DNA from: Thiomicrospira sp. WB1
GTDB lineage: Bacteria > Pseudomonadota > Gammaproteobacteria > Thiomicrospirales > Thiomicrospiraceae
DNA: 64,000 nt
Reading direction: 5' to 3'
Assembly (NCBI RefSeq): GCF_001507535.1
Contig: NZ_LQBN01000002.1
Span: 434,001-498,000 of the forward strand
Numbering within the stretch: the first letter of the stretch is position 1; each line of letters begins with the position of its first letter. The position numbers were made by a program, and so were the translations under genes. The notes under the pieces were generated by a model. The model saw nothing but the letters and a program-made list of their open reading frames with translations. It made no database searches and had not been told where the DNA came from. This document shows, in pieces, positions 50,213-58,562 of the stretch.

Positions 50213-50701
50213 ATGGCTGCAAACGCCGACGCCCAACGCATTGCCGATTCATTGCTCGGCACGGATCTTAACGAACAGGACTGCGAGTTGCTGGCAACCA
50301 TTGTTCGCCAAAAACACCTAAAACCCGAAGAAGTCCTGTTTGAACCCGAGACAGTCGATGGCAATCTCTACATCGTTCTGGAAGGCAAGCTGGATATCCT
50401 GAAAGTGATCGGACCGCACAAGACCATTCACATCAACACCATCAAACCCGGCACTCTGGTGGGCGAACTCAGCTTTATCGACGGCATTGCCCACACCATG
50501 CGTCTGCAGGCCCGCAAAGACGCAACCGTGTTGATGTTACAGCGCGATGAGTTTGAAAAGCTGGGCGAACAGCATCCTCAAGTCATTTTGCACGTCATGC
50601 GCTCCATCCTGCGTTTTTCGCATCAGCTACAGCGAAAAATGCTGCAGGAAAACATGGAAATGCATCGCATCATTCAAAACGAATACATGACGCAATACTG
50701 A
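50213..50701 (+). CDS. Cyclic-nucleotide-binding-domain protein without DNA-binding domain
   Basis: A 162-residue protein that is almost entirely one cNMP-binding fold: LYIVLEGKLDILKV, GTLVGELSFIDGIAHTMRLQARKDATVLML. The phosphate-binding cassette GELSFIDG...HTMRL lacks the Arg-Ser/Thr pattern of CRP, so ligand binding is uncertain. No helix-turn-helix follows; the C-terminus is helical and may dimerise or bind a partner. A good TTGGAGGA ribosome-binding site precedes it. Confidence 0.85.
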   Translation: MAANADAQRIADSLLGTDLNEQDCELLATIVRQKHLKPEEVLFEPETVDGNLYIVLEGKLDILKVIGPHKTIHINTIKPGTLVGELSFIDGIAHTMRLQARKDATVLMLQRDEFEKLGEQHPQVILHVMRSILRFSHQLQRKMLQENMEMHRIIQNEYMTQY

Positions 50702-50723
50702 ACTGCTTCCGCCTTCCGAAAGT

Positions 50724-50753
50724 GTGTTTTTAACCAGGCCTGGTTAAAAACAC
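50724..50753. repeat. Iterated palindrome copy 8, extended 30-bp perfect palindrome
   Basis: The core ACCAGGCCTGGT is at 50733-50744, and arms GTGTTTTTA and TAAAAACAC extend it to a 30-bp perfect palindrome with no loop, between the convergent cNMP-domain and NSS-transporter genes. Confidence 0.95.
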
Positions 50754-50788
50754 CGTTCATACCGGCCACGAATACGGCGCTTCACCCC

Positions 50789-52144
50789 TCAAGCAATTAG
50801 ATTATTCACAAACACAATCGCCACCAGAATCGGTGCCACCCAACGAATGACTACCGTGTAGATCCCTGACCAGCTCGGCGGCATCCCAATCTGCTCATCC
50901 CGTTGCTGACGGCTCCAGACCCAGCCCACAAACAGTGCCGTGAACAAGCCACCCAACGGCAACATCAAATTCGACGTCAAAAAGTCCATGGATTCGAAAA
51001 TGGTCCGATCACCCAATACCGTCACGTCCTGCCACAGATTGAACGCCAACGCGCTGCCAAGACCCAGCAACCAGACACCGCTTCCCAGCAGCCAGGCCCC
51101 TTTCATTCGGGAAATGCCCCAGTTCTGCTCCAACCAGCTCAACCCGGGTTCAATCATGGAAATGGCCGAACTCAACGCCGCCAGCACCACCATGGCAAAA
51201 AACAGGGTGCCCAACAGCCAGCCCATCTGCATTTGGCTGAACGCCACCGGCAGTGTCTGGAACAACAAGCCCGGACCGGCGCCCGGCACCAGATCATTGC
51301 TGAAGACGATTGAAAAAATCACCATGCCTGCCAACAACGCAATCACGGTATCGGCCACCACAATCCATAACGTCGCCCGCACAATCGAAAACGATCGGGG
51401 CAAATAAGAGCCATACACCATCATCGTCCCGAAACCGAGACTCAAGGTAAAAAAGGCGTGGCCCAGAGCCACCAGGATAGAATCCGATGATAATTTGGAA
51501 AAATCGGGTTCAAACAGAAAATCGAAACTTTGAGAAAATGCCGGAGTGGTCAGAGCATAGCCAAACAAAATCAGCAGAATCACCAGCAAACCGGGCATCA
51601 TGATATTGATGCCACGCTCGATCCCGCTGCGCACTCCCTTGACCACGATCAGCACCGTGGCGATCATAATCAGTGTGTGCCAGAAAATCAGCCCGCCCGG
51701 ACTGGCGACAAAGGTTTCAAAGTGGGTTTTCGCAGCTTGGGCGTCAATCCCGACAAAATTGCCGCGCAGACTTTCCAGAAAATAAGCCAACCCCCAGCCG
51801 GCAATCACCGAATAAAACGACAGAATGAACAGACCGCCCAATACGCCGTTAATCCCAAGAAACACCCACATTCGGCTTCCGCCGACTTTTCGCACAATAT
51901 TGGCCATCGCTTGCGGTGGACTGGCCTGACCGGCTCGCCCCAGCGTAATTTCTGCAATCAAAATGGGCAAACCGACGGCCAGAATACACAGCAAATAAAC
52001 CAGAACAAACGCGGCCCCCCCGTTTTCACCGGTAATGTAGGGGAATTTCCACAAGTTCCCCAGGCCGACGGCCGACCCCACTGCCGCCATAACAAATATG
52101 GTTTGTGAACTCCAGGTTGCCCCCAAATTCTTTGACTGCAGCAT
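50789..52144 (-). CDS. Sodium-dependent transporter, NSS/SNF family
   Basis: A Na+-coupled symporter of 451 residues with about 12 membrane segments. The first carries the family signature VGSAVGLGNLWKFPYITGENGG. The start at 52144 has AAAGGA 7 nt upstream; the frame is open further to 52192. Relatives carry amino acids or similar amines, but the substrate is not deducible here. It is divergent from murB. Confidence 0.92.
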   Translation of the reverse strand: MLQSKNLGATWSSQTIFVMAAVGSAVGLGNLWKFPYITGENGGAAFVLVYLLCILAVGLPILIAEITLGRAGQASPPQAMANIVRKVGGSRMWVFLGINGVLGGLFILSFYSVIAGWGLAYFLESLRGNFVGIDAQAAKTHFETFVASPGGLIFWHTLIMIATVLIVVKGVRSGIERGINIMMPGLLVILLILFGYALTTPAFSQSFDFLFEPDFSKLSSDSILVALGHAFFTLSLGFGTMMVYGSYLPRSFSIVRATLWIVVADTVIALLAGMVIFSIVFSNDLVPGAGPGLLFQTLPVAFSQMQMGWLLGTLFFAMVVLAALSSAISMIEPGLSWLEQNWGISRMKGAWLLGSGVWLLGLGSALAFNLWQDVTVLGDRTIFESMDFLTSNLMLPLGGLFTALFVGWVWSRQQRDEQIGMPPSWSGIYTVVIRWVAPILVAIVFVNNLIA

Positions 52145-52227
52145 AGGCCAATCCTTTATAATTGCGATGTTGTTCTGACTCAAAGGCCACAAACATTGTG
52201 CTTTAATTGTGCAAAATTATATCAGAT

Positions 52228-53262
52228 ATGCATATTTACGCGAATTACTCTCTAAAAGACCGCAACACCTTTGACATTGATGTCACCGGTCGTTATTTCA
52301 TCGAGATCAACAAGCAATCTGATATTCCGGCCCTGCGCTCCGATATCAAACTCGCCTCCCTGCCCTGGGTGATTTTCGGTGGCGGCAGTAATCTGCTGCT
52401 GACGCGAGACCTGGAAAAAGTCATTGTCACCTGCCAGTATGACAAGATCCGTCTGATGAAAGAGGACAAGGATCACGTCTGGCTTTCGGCAGGTGCCGGA
52501 CTCAACTGGCATGAATTTGTACGCTACACAGTGGAGCAAGGCTACTGGGGGCTGGAAAACCTGGCCGCCATCCCGGGCACCGTTGGCGCCGCCCCGGTTC
52601 AAAATGTCGGGGCCTATGGCGCCGAAGCAAGAGACACCATTACGCGCGTACAGACACTGAACCTGTTTACCGGCGAACGCATGGAGTTTCGCAATGCCGA
52701 ATGCGATTTCGGTTACCGCTCCAGCATCTTCAAACAGTCATACAAAAACCGTTTGCTGGTCCATCGGGTCACTTTCCGCTTGCGTAAAACACACGCCGGC
52801 CAGCCCAATCTGGTTTATGACCCCCTTAAAAACTGGCTCAAAGCTCACTATCCCGAGGGCCATCTCTTCACGCCCGAAGACATTTTTGAATCCATTGTAA
52901 AATTGCGTGAGCAAAAGATTCCAGACCCACGCATCCAGGGCAATGCCGGCAGCTTTTTCAAAAACCCGCTGATTACCGAAGCTTATTACCACGAGTTAAC
53001 CCGTTTGCACGGCGAGGTCCCCCATCACAAAACCGTGCACAACGAATATAAGATACCGGCCGCTTGGCTGATCGAACAGGCTGGTTGGCAGAAAGGCCGA
53101 CGCCTGAACCGCGCCGGTGTGTCAGAAAAACACTCCTTGGTTCTGGTCAATCTGGGCGACGCCAATGGGGCTGACATTTTGGCACTGGCCCACGCCATCC
53201 AAGAAGACGTGGACCATAAATTTGGCATTCACCTCGAACGCGAAGTCATTGTGATCCGCTAA
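52228..53262 (+). CDS. murB: UDP-N-acetylmuramate dehydrogenase
   Basis: Reduces UDP-GlcNAc-enolpyruvate to UDP-MurNAc, an early peptidoglycan step. The start at 52228 gives MHIYANYSLKDRNTFDI, typical of the family. FAD-binding VIFGGGSNLLLT and ENLAAIPGTVGAAPVQNVGAYG and the catalytic Ser region GNAGSFFKNP are intact. No clear ribosome-binding site precedes the ATG. The 3' end overlaps the convergent mscS-type gene by 4 nt. Confidence 0.96.
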   Translation: MHIYANYSLKDRNTFDIDVTGRYFIEINKQSDIPALRSDIKLASLPWVIFGGGSNLLLTRDLEKVIVTCQYDKIRLMKEDKDHVWLSAGAGLNWHEFVRYTVEQGYWGLENLAAIPGTVGAAPVQNVGAYGAEARDTITRVQTLNLFTGERMEFRNAECDFGYRSSIFKQSYKNRLLVHRVTFRLRKTHAGQPNLVYDPLKNWLKAHYPEGHLFTPEDIFESIVKLREQKIPDPRIQGNAGSFFKNPLITEAYYHELTRLHGEVPHHKTVHNEYKIPAAWLIEQAGWQKGRRLNRAGVSEKHSLVLVNLGDANGADILALAHAIQEDVDHKFGIHLEREVIVIR

Positions 53263-54470
53263 GACGCGGGCGTTATCTGCGTTTCTTTGCCCGAACGCAC
53301 TTCGCCATCGCGAGGCAACCCGGCGATTTCGACGGCGTCTTCCAAATAAAGAGTGCGGGTTGGGAACGCCATTTCCGCACCAGCCGCTTCCACAATCTGC
53401 GAGACCTTCAACAAGACGTCCTCTTTGACCGCATGGAACTTGACCCATTCCCGCGTATGAGTAAAGGTGTAAATCATAATGTCCAGCGTCGACTGATTGA
53501 ATAAATTAAAGTTCACAATCAATGTCTCGGATTCATCGATTTCAGGGTGTTCACGCAACATTTGACGAATCTCGCGTGTGATCCCGGCCACTTTACTGAC
53601 ATCACAATAACGCACCCCGACGGTCTCATAAATGCGACGATGCGACATCCGTGACGGGTTCTCAATCGCAATGTTGGCAAACGCCCCATTGGGAATGTAC
53701 AGAGGGCGCTTATCAAACGTTTGAATCTCGGTAATGCGCCAGCCAATTTTCTGCACCACCCCTTCAATGTTCCGATCCGGCGAGCGCACCCAGTCGCCCG
53801 GCGCAAAAGGCTTGTCCATATAGATCATCAGCCCGCCCAGGACATTGCCCAGAATATCCTTGGCCGCAAAACCGACGGCGATCCCGCCAAACCCGCCAAA
53901 CGCAATCAAACCGGTTAAATTCACATTAAAGGCACTGAGAATAACCAGACCGGTGACCACAAAAACCGTCAGCTTCAACACCTTGGCCGCCGCCTCAACG
54001 GTCACTGGGTCCCAGCGCGTATCCGCCGCGGCCACGGCCTTGAGGTACAGCTCCATGCGTCGGAGCCAACGGAAGCCAAACCAGGCGACGATCAACATAC
54101 TGAGGGTGAAGCGGGTGGCTTTGATCGGTTCCACCCAGTTCGTAAACAAATCAAAGTGGCTGATTAGCGTGAGCAGCGTCGCACTGCCCCCTACCAGCCA
54201 GATATATAATGACACCGGCCCCAGCAGGGCTTCACTGAGTGTCTTGAGAAAGTGCTGTTTTTTACGGTTAAACCGATGGTCCACCCGACTCATGGCAAAT
54301 CGGAACAGCAAATCCACCACAAAGGTCAGACCCAGCACCAGTGTGCTCAGAAGCAACCATTCCTGCCCCGCAAAGACCTGAACCAGCCCGTTCCAGACGC
54401 CCGGAAACAATTCAATCAGCGACGCCATGCCTGTCATGGAAAAGCCATTATCCGCAGCGATTTGTAACAT
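53259..54470 (-). CDS. Mechanosensitive channel, MscS family (YbdG/YnaI-like)
   Basis: A 403-residue inner-membrane channel that opens on osmotic downshock in relatives. Several N-terminal hydrophobic helices precede the pore helix FGGFGGIAVGFAAKDILGNVLGGLMIYMDKPF, the most conserved MscS stretch. The cytoplasmic beta domain follows (GDWVRSPDRNIEGVVQKIGWR; LYIPNGAFANIAIENPSR). GGAAAGGA-like sequence precedes the ATG. Confidence 0.93.
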   Translation of the reverse strand: MLQIAADNGFSMTGMASLIELFPGVWNGLVQVFAGQEWLLLSTLVLGLTFVVDLLFRFAMSRVDHRFNRKKQHFLKTLSEALLGPVSLYIWLVGGSATLLTLISHFDLFTNWVEPIKATRFTLSMLIVAWFGFRWLRRMELYLKAVAAADTRWDPVTVEAAAKVLKLTVFVVTGLVILSAFNVNLTGLIAFGGFGGIAVGFAAKDILGNVLGGLMIYMDKPFAPGDWVRSPDRNIEGVVQKIGWRITEIQTFDKRPLYIPNGAFANIAIENPSRMSHRRIYETVGVRYCDVSKVAGITREIRQMLREHPEIDESETLIVNFNLFNQSTLDIMIYTFTHTREWVKFHAVKEDVLLKVSQIVEAAGAEMAFPTRTLYLEDAVEIAGLPRDGEVRSGKETQITPAS

Positions 54471-54507
54471 CCTTTCCTTCCTTTATGTATTGGGTCTGAT
54501 CACCGTC

Positions 54508-55569
54508 TTAGAGTAACGATTGCTGATTCTGGCGAACGTCGAACGCATCCAAGCGATGACGGGCTGCCTGCCAGCGCGGGTCCTGATGCAATTTTAACCA
54601 GGCCTGGTCAAAATCATAATCACCCTGGCCGTGCAGACCGATCAAGCGGGACTGAGCAACGGGATCTTCCTCCTGATCCTCGCTTTGATCACACACCGAT
54701 TGCACGGCTTCAGGGTCATTGCAGAGCAACGTCAGGTCACACCCGGCCTGGCGAGCAAGCTCGACCCGCTCCCAGGGCGAACCGTACATGGCCGCGGCAT
54801 GCATGGTCAAATCATCGCTGATGATCGCCCCCTGAAAATGACACTGTTCTCGCAGGACTTTCTGCAACCACACCGACGAGAAGCCCGCAGGCATGGCATC
54901 CACTTTGGGGTAACGTACGTGCGCGGGCATCACAGCTTTGGCACCGGCCTCAATCAATCCTAAAAACGGTTGCAGGTCGGCCATACGAATTTGGTCAAAC
55001 GTACGCTCGTCCGTGGCCACTTCGTGGTGGGTATCGGCCTGAATGAACCCATGGCCGGGAAAATGCTTGAGCACCGACGCCATGCCTGCATGTTTCATCC
55101 CCTGAATCAACGCCTTTGCCAGGGCCGTCACCACCATCGGCGCCTGGTCAAAAGCTCGGTCACCGATGACATGGCTGTCACCATAATCCAAATCAATCAC
55201 CGGCGCAAAACTGAAATCCACCCCGGACGCAAGGCACTCACTGGCCATGATCCAGCCGACGTCTTCCGCCAGCGTCAGCGCCGCTTGGGGAGAAGATTGA
55301 TAGTGGCGCCCCAATGCACCCATCGGCGGCAGTCGGGTAAACCCGTCACGAAAACGCTGAACGCGCCCGCCTTCCTGATCGACCGCAATCAATAGGCGCG
55401 GTTGACGCAACTGGCGTATTTCCTGTGTGAGACGATGCAACTGTTCCGGGGATTCATAATTGCGTGCAAACAGCACGACACCAGCAATCACCGGGTGCAT
55501 AAGCCGCGCTTTTTCAGCCGGCAAAATCGTCGTGCCGGCAAGATCCATCATCACATGCCCAAGCGGCAT
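54508..55569 (-). CDS. nagZ: Beta-N-acetylhexosaminidase NagZ
   Basis: Removes N-acetylglucosamine from anhydromuropeptides in the cytoplasm during peptidoglycan recycling. The 353-residue glycoside hydrolase family 3 domain has IAVDQEGGRVQRFRDGFTRLP, the KHFPGHG catalytic-loop motif and DDLTMHAAA with the nucleophile Asp. Start at 55569 (MPLGHVMMDLAG) matches homologues; an ATG at 55596 overlapping the permease stop by 8 nt has a better GGAG site and would add nine residues. A palindrome copy encodes DQAWLKL. Confidence 0.94.
   Translation of the reverse strand: MPLGHVMMDLAGTTILPAEKARLMHPVIAGVVLFARNYESPEQLHRLTQEIRQLRQPRLLIAVDQEGGRVQRFRDGFTRLPPMGALGRHYQSSPQAALTLAEDVGWIMASECLASGVDFSFAPVIDLDYGDSHVIGDRAFDQAPMVVTALAKALIQGMKHAGMASVLKHFPGHGFIQADTHHEVATDERTFDQIRMADLQPFLGLIEAGAKAVMPAHVRYPKVDAMPAGFSSVWLQKVLREQCHFQGAIISDDLTMHAAAMYGSPWERVELARQAGCDLTLLCNDPEAVQSVCDQSEDQEEDPVAQSRLIGLHGQGDYDFDQAWLKLHQDPRWQAARHRLDAFDVRQNQQSLL
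54597..54608. repeat. Iterated palindrome copy 9 (coding)
   Basis: Exact ACCAGGCCTGGT with ATTTTA and CAAAAT arms, near the 3' end of nagZ, encoding QAWLK. Confidence 0.92.
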
Positions 55570-55588
55570 GGTTTTGCCTGTGTTGTGT

Positions 55589-56425
55589 TTAAACATGAGA
55601 CTCCGATGTGCGTTTTTTACCTGTCGAAACATGGCGCACGTCCAGACGATCCCGCCAGTGATCGCCCAGGAGATTCACCGCGAGCACCACGCTCATTAAA
55701 ACCAGTCCGGGCGCCCAGACCAGATGAGGGGCCACCAATAAATAGCGTGTGCCTTCTCGGATCATGCTGCCCCAGGACGCATCCGGCGCCTGAACGCCCA
55801 GACCCAGAAACGAGAGGCCGGCTTCCGAAAGCACCGCGCCCGCAATGCCAAAGGTTGCTTCCACGCCCAGTGGCGCCAGCATCAGCGGAATCAAATGGCG
55901 AAACACAATTCGCCGATCGGACACGCCCATGGCTTTGGCCGCCATCACATGATCACGTTGACGCAAACTCAAAGTCTGAGCACGGGCCAGCCGAGCGAAG
56001 CCAACCCACCCGACCACGACCAGCGCCAGCACCACATTTTCAATGCCCGGCCCCAATACCGCTGCCAACGCAATGGCCAGCAGCAGACCGGGAAAAGCCA
56101 GAAAGACGTCCACAATTTTCAGAAAGACGCGATCAACCCAGCCGCCGACGTACGCGCTCCAGACCCCAAGAGAAGTGCCAATCAGCGCGGAAAAGCCGAC
56201 CACCCAGAACGCCACCCAGAACGACGTCTGAGCCCCTTGAATGATTCTATCCCAAAGAGGACGCCCCAGTTGGTCATAGCCCAACCAGCTTTGCCAGTCA
56301 GCGGTCATAAAAAACCGATCCAGCCGAACCTGTGTGGCCGCTTCCCCCAGAAACGGTGAACTCAGTGCCATCAGTAACCAACCGGTCACCACGGCATACG
56401 CCAAAAGATTCCAACGCCCGCGCAT
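55589..56425 (-). CDS. ABC peptide transporter permease, DppC/OppC type
   Basis: A 278-residue inner-membrane permease with about six membrane segments, a short N-terminal OppC-type domain, and the EAA-loop region (AKAMGVSDRRIVFRHLIPLMLAP). It pairs with the preceding DppB-type permease, whose stop overlaps its start. No ATPase genes (dppD/dppF) are present in the cluster, so ATPases must come from elsewhere. Confidence 0.9.
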   Translation of the reverse strand: MRGRWNLLAYAVVTGWLLMALSSPFLGEAATQVRLDRFFMTADWQSWLGYDQLGRPLWDRIIQGAQTSFWVAFWVVGFSALIGTSLGVWSAYVGGWVDRVFLKIVDVFLAFPGLLLAIALAAVLGPGIENVVLALVVVGWVGFARLARAQTLSLRQRDHVMAAKAMGVSDRRIVFRHLIPLMLAPLGVEATFGIAGAVLSEAGLSFLGLGVQAPDASWGSMIREGTRYLLVAPHLVWAPGLVLMSVVLAVNLLGDHWRDRLDVRHVSTGKKRTSESHV

Positions 56426-57348
56426 CAGCGGCTCACCCGAATACGCGGATCCAGCCAGCCATACAGCACTTCGGTCAACCCGTTAATGCTGATATAGGCC
56501 ACACTGATCACCAGAATACATGCCTGCACCACCGGATAGTCCCGGCGTTGAATCGACTCCACCAGCAGCTGCCCCATACCGGGCCAGTCAAACACCACTT
56601 CTGTGATCACCGCGCCGCCCAACAGGGTTCCGAGCTGCAGCCCCAGCAACGTCACCACTGGCAAGAGCGCATTGGCGAGCGCATGACGTCCATACACCTG
56701 AAAACGGTTCAAGCCTTTGGCCTGCGCGGTGCGGACAAAATCCTCATGCATCACCTCGAGCATGGAAGCACGTAACATTCTCGCCAGAATCGCTGCCAGC
56801 GCAGTGCCCAGTGTGACCGCCGGCAATACCCAGGCAAAGCCCTGCTCGGCCCCACTGACCGGAAACCAGGCCAACCAAAGCGCAAACACCAGAATCAACA
56901 TCGGCCCCAGCCAGAAGTTAGGAATGGAGACGCCCAACATGGACACACTCATCGAGACGAAATCCGGCCACTGCCCCGCTCTTAAAGCAGCCCAGATACC
57001 GAGTGGAAAGGCAATCAGGATCGCGATCAACATGGCCATCAATGCCAACTGAAGTGTGTAGGGAAACCGTTCAGCCACCAGATCCGCCACAGGGGTCTGA
57101 TAAAAAAGAGACTGACCCAGGTCGCCCTGAAGCAACCCGGTTAAAAACGAGAGGTATTGCTGCCAGATTGGCTGATCCAATCCTAGCTGTCGCCGCAGAG
57201 CAGCTTCATCCGCTGCACTGGCCCAATCGCCCAGCATCACCGCCACCGGATCGCCCGGCACCAGATGCAACAAAAAAAAGACCAGTGTTGAAACCACCCA
57301 GGCTGTGAACACCACACTGAGACTCAAGCGAATCAAAAAACCATTCAT
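56425..57348 (-). CDS. ABC peptide transporter permease, DppB/OppB type
   Basis: A 307-residue permease with the DppB-type N-terminus (RLSLSVVFTAWVVSTLVFFLLHLVPGDPV), about six membrane segments and the EAA loop AQAKGLNRFQVYGRHALANALLPV. I choose the ATG at 57348, which overlaps the L,D-transpeptidase stop as ATGA; an upstream start at 57360 is possible. It is coupled to the DppC-type gene downstream. Confidence 0.91.
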   Translation of the reverse strand: MNGFLIRLSLSVVFTAWVVSTLVFFLLHLVPGDPVAVMLGDWASAADEAALRRQLGLDQPIWQQYLSFLTGLLQGDLGQSLFYQTPVADLVAERFPYTLQLALMAMLIAILIAFPLGIWAALRAGQWPDFVSMSVSMLGVSIPNFWLGPMLILVFALWLAWFPVSGAEQGFAWVLPAVTLGTALAAILARMLRASMLEVMHEDFVRTAQAKGLNRFQVYGRHALANALLPVVTLLGLQLGTLLGGAVITEVVFDWPGMGQLLVESIQRRDYPVVQACILVISVAYISINGLTEVLYGWLDPRIRVSR

Positions 57349-57908
57349 GCGCCAATCCAAACGCGTGTTCCAGCGTGCACTTTGTCAAACAAGGTGAGCA
57401 TATCCTGATTTCGCAGCCGAATACAGCCATGCGAACGGGGCACCCCCATCGGCTCGGAATCAGGCGTACCATGGAAATAAATAAACCGCTGCATGCTATC
57501 CCGGTTTCCCAGACGGTTTCGACCGGGCTCCAGCCCCGAAAGCCAGAGTATACGTGTCAAAATCCAATCCCGGTTCGGGTAGCGAGCGGCCAGCTGATCC
57601 GAGTAGATTTCTCCAGTGGGTCGACGCCCTTTGAACACCGCGTTCAAAGGTTGACCCGCCCCGATTTTTGCCCGAATCTGATGCCAGCCCAAAGGCGTCT
57701 TGCCCGAATCCTTTTCCTGACCGACGCCGTTTAACCCAGTGCTCACCGGGCAGGACCAGGTCGCCTTTTCTTCGACGAGTTCCAGTAAAGAAGGCTCCGC
57801 CGATGCAAAACAATCGTTCAGACACCACAGACGCTGCTGAGCGACCGACACAAACAGCCAGTCTGAATGAGCAGCAGACACCGAGTCAGTCAGGCCAGGA
57901 CGAGGCAC
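57345..57908 (-). CDS. L,D-transpeptidase family (YkuD domain) protein
   Basis: The YkuD core is clear: IYFHGTPDSEPMGVPRSHGCIRLRNQD, with His in HGT and the catalytic Cys in SHGCIR. I choose GTG at 57908, 8 nt after GGGA and 4 nt after the TetR stop, giving about 187 residues; earlier starts would overlap the TetR gene. With this start no signal peptide is seen, so the protein may act in the cytoplasm or use an unrecognised export route. Family members cross-link or trim peptidoglycan peptides. Confidence 0.8.
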   Translation of the reverse strand: MPRPGLTDSVSAAHSDWLFVSVAQQRLWCLNDCFASAEPSLLELVEEKATWSCPVSTGLNGVGQEKDSGKTPLGWHQIRAKIGAGQPLNAVFKGRRPTGEIYSDQLAARYPNRDWILTRILWLSGLEPGRNRLGNRDSMQRFIYFHGTPDSEPMGVPRSHGCIRLRNQDMLTLFDKVHAGTRVWIGA

Positions 57909-57912
57909 CGAG

Positions 57913-58473
57913 TTAATCCCGTTCAGGTCTGTCAACAAACACCGCCGCACAATAGGCTTGCCAAACGGCATCCGACAGAGGCATCGACAGGGCACCTGGC
58001 TTGTGGCGAACTCGGTGACTGGCCTTGATCACACCCTCAACCAGTGCATGAGCCCATTCCACCGTCATGCCCGGCTTGACCCACCCCGCCTCGACCAGCT
58101 CATGAAACAGAATGGCAAAGCGTTTTTCCCAGTGCTCGATCTGGTCACGGCATGCCTGAGGGTGGCCGCTTTGTTCGAATACATCCAACAAAAACGTGTG
58201 CGCTTCCACGACATCCAGTGTCCGGCGCAACAATTGTTCCATACGCGTCATGACCGGGTCGGGCATGGCTTCAACCTGATCATAAACGGTCATAATGCGT
58301 TGCATGAACTCTTCAAGAATGGCTTCCAGCAGGGCATCACGCCCATCAAAATGGCGGTGCAACGTCATCCGGCTGACCCCGGCCGCTTCAGCAATATCCT
58401 TCAAAGGCGCGGAGGGGTTCTGATTCCAGACCTGTGTCGCCGCCGCCAGAATTTTTTGCGTGGTGTCTTTCAC
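57913..58473 (-). CDS. TetR-family transcriptional regulator
   Basis: A 186-residue repressor-type protein. The N-terminal helix-turn-helix LKDIAEAAGVSRMTLHRHFDGRDALLEAIL (about residues 24-53) is typical. The C-terminal ligand domain is helical and its ligand unknown. It lies between the peptide-binding lipoprotein gene and the L,D-transpeptidase gene, so it may control this cluster. A TetR gene near nagZ also occurs in pseudomonads, but orthology is not established. Confidence 0.9.
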   Translation of the reverse strand: MKDTTQKILAAATQVWNQNPSAPLKDIAEAAGVSRMTLHRHFDGRDALLEAILEEFMQRIMTVYDQVEAMPDPVMTRMEQLLRRTLDVVEAHTFLLDVFEQSGHPQACRDQIEHWEKRFAILFHELVEAGWVKPGMTVEWAHALVEGVIKASHRVRHKPGALSMPLSDAVWQAYCAAVFVDRPERD

Positions 58474-58562
58474 TCAGTGCTTCCAAAGTCGTTTGCGCTA
58501 GGGGGTGATTGTAGCTTAGGCCAACGCATCTGCCAACTTGACCGAGCCAATCTCATCGCTCG

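Noticed and set aside
50724-50753. 30-bp palindrome as an ordinary Rho-independent terminator
   Set aside because: It has no loop and no U-run after the stem, and the same core occurs inside genes and within the rpsB-tsf operon.
51530-52108. Open frame of 192 codons opposite the NSS transporter
   Set aside because: Antisense composition rich in Gln/His/Asn typical of shadows of membrane-protein genes.
55402-56244. Open frame of 280 codons opposite nagZ and dppC
   Set aside because: Runs across two real genes, is Pro/Arg-rich and low-complexity, and has no start signal.
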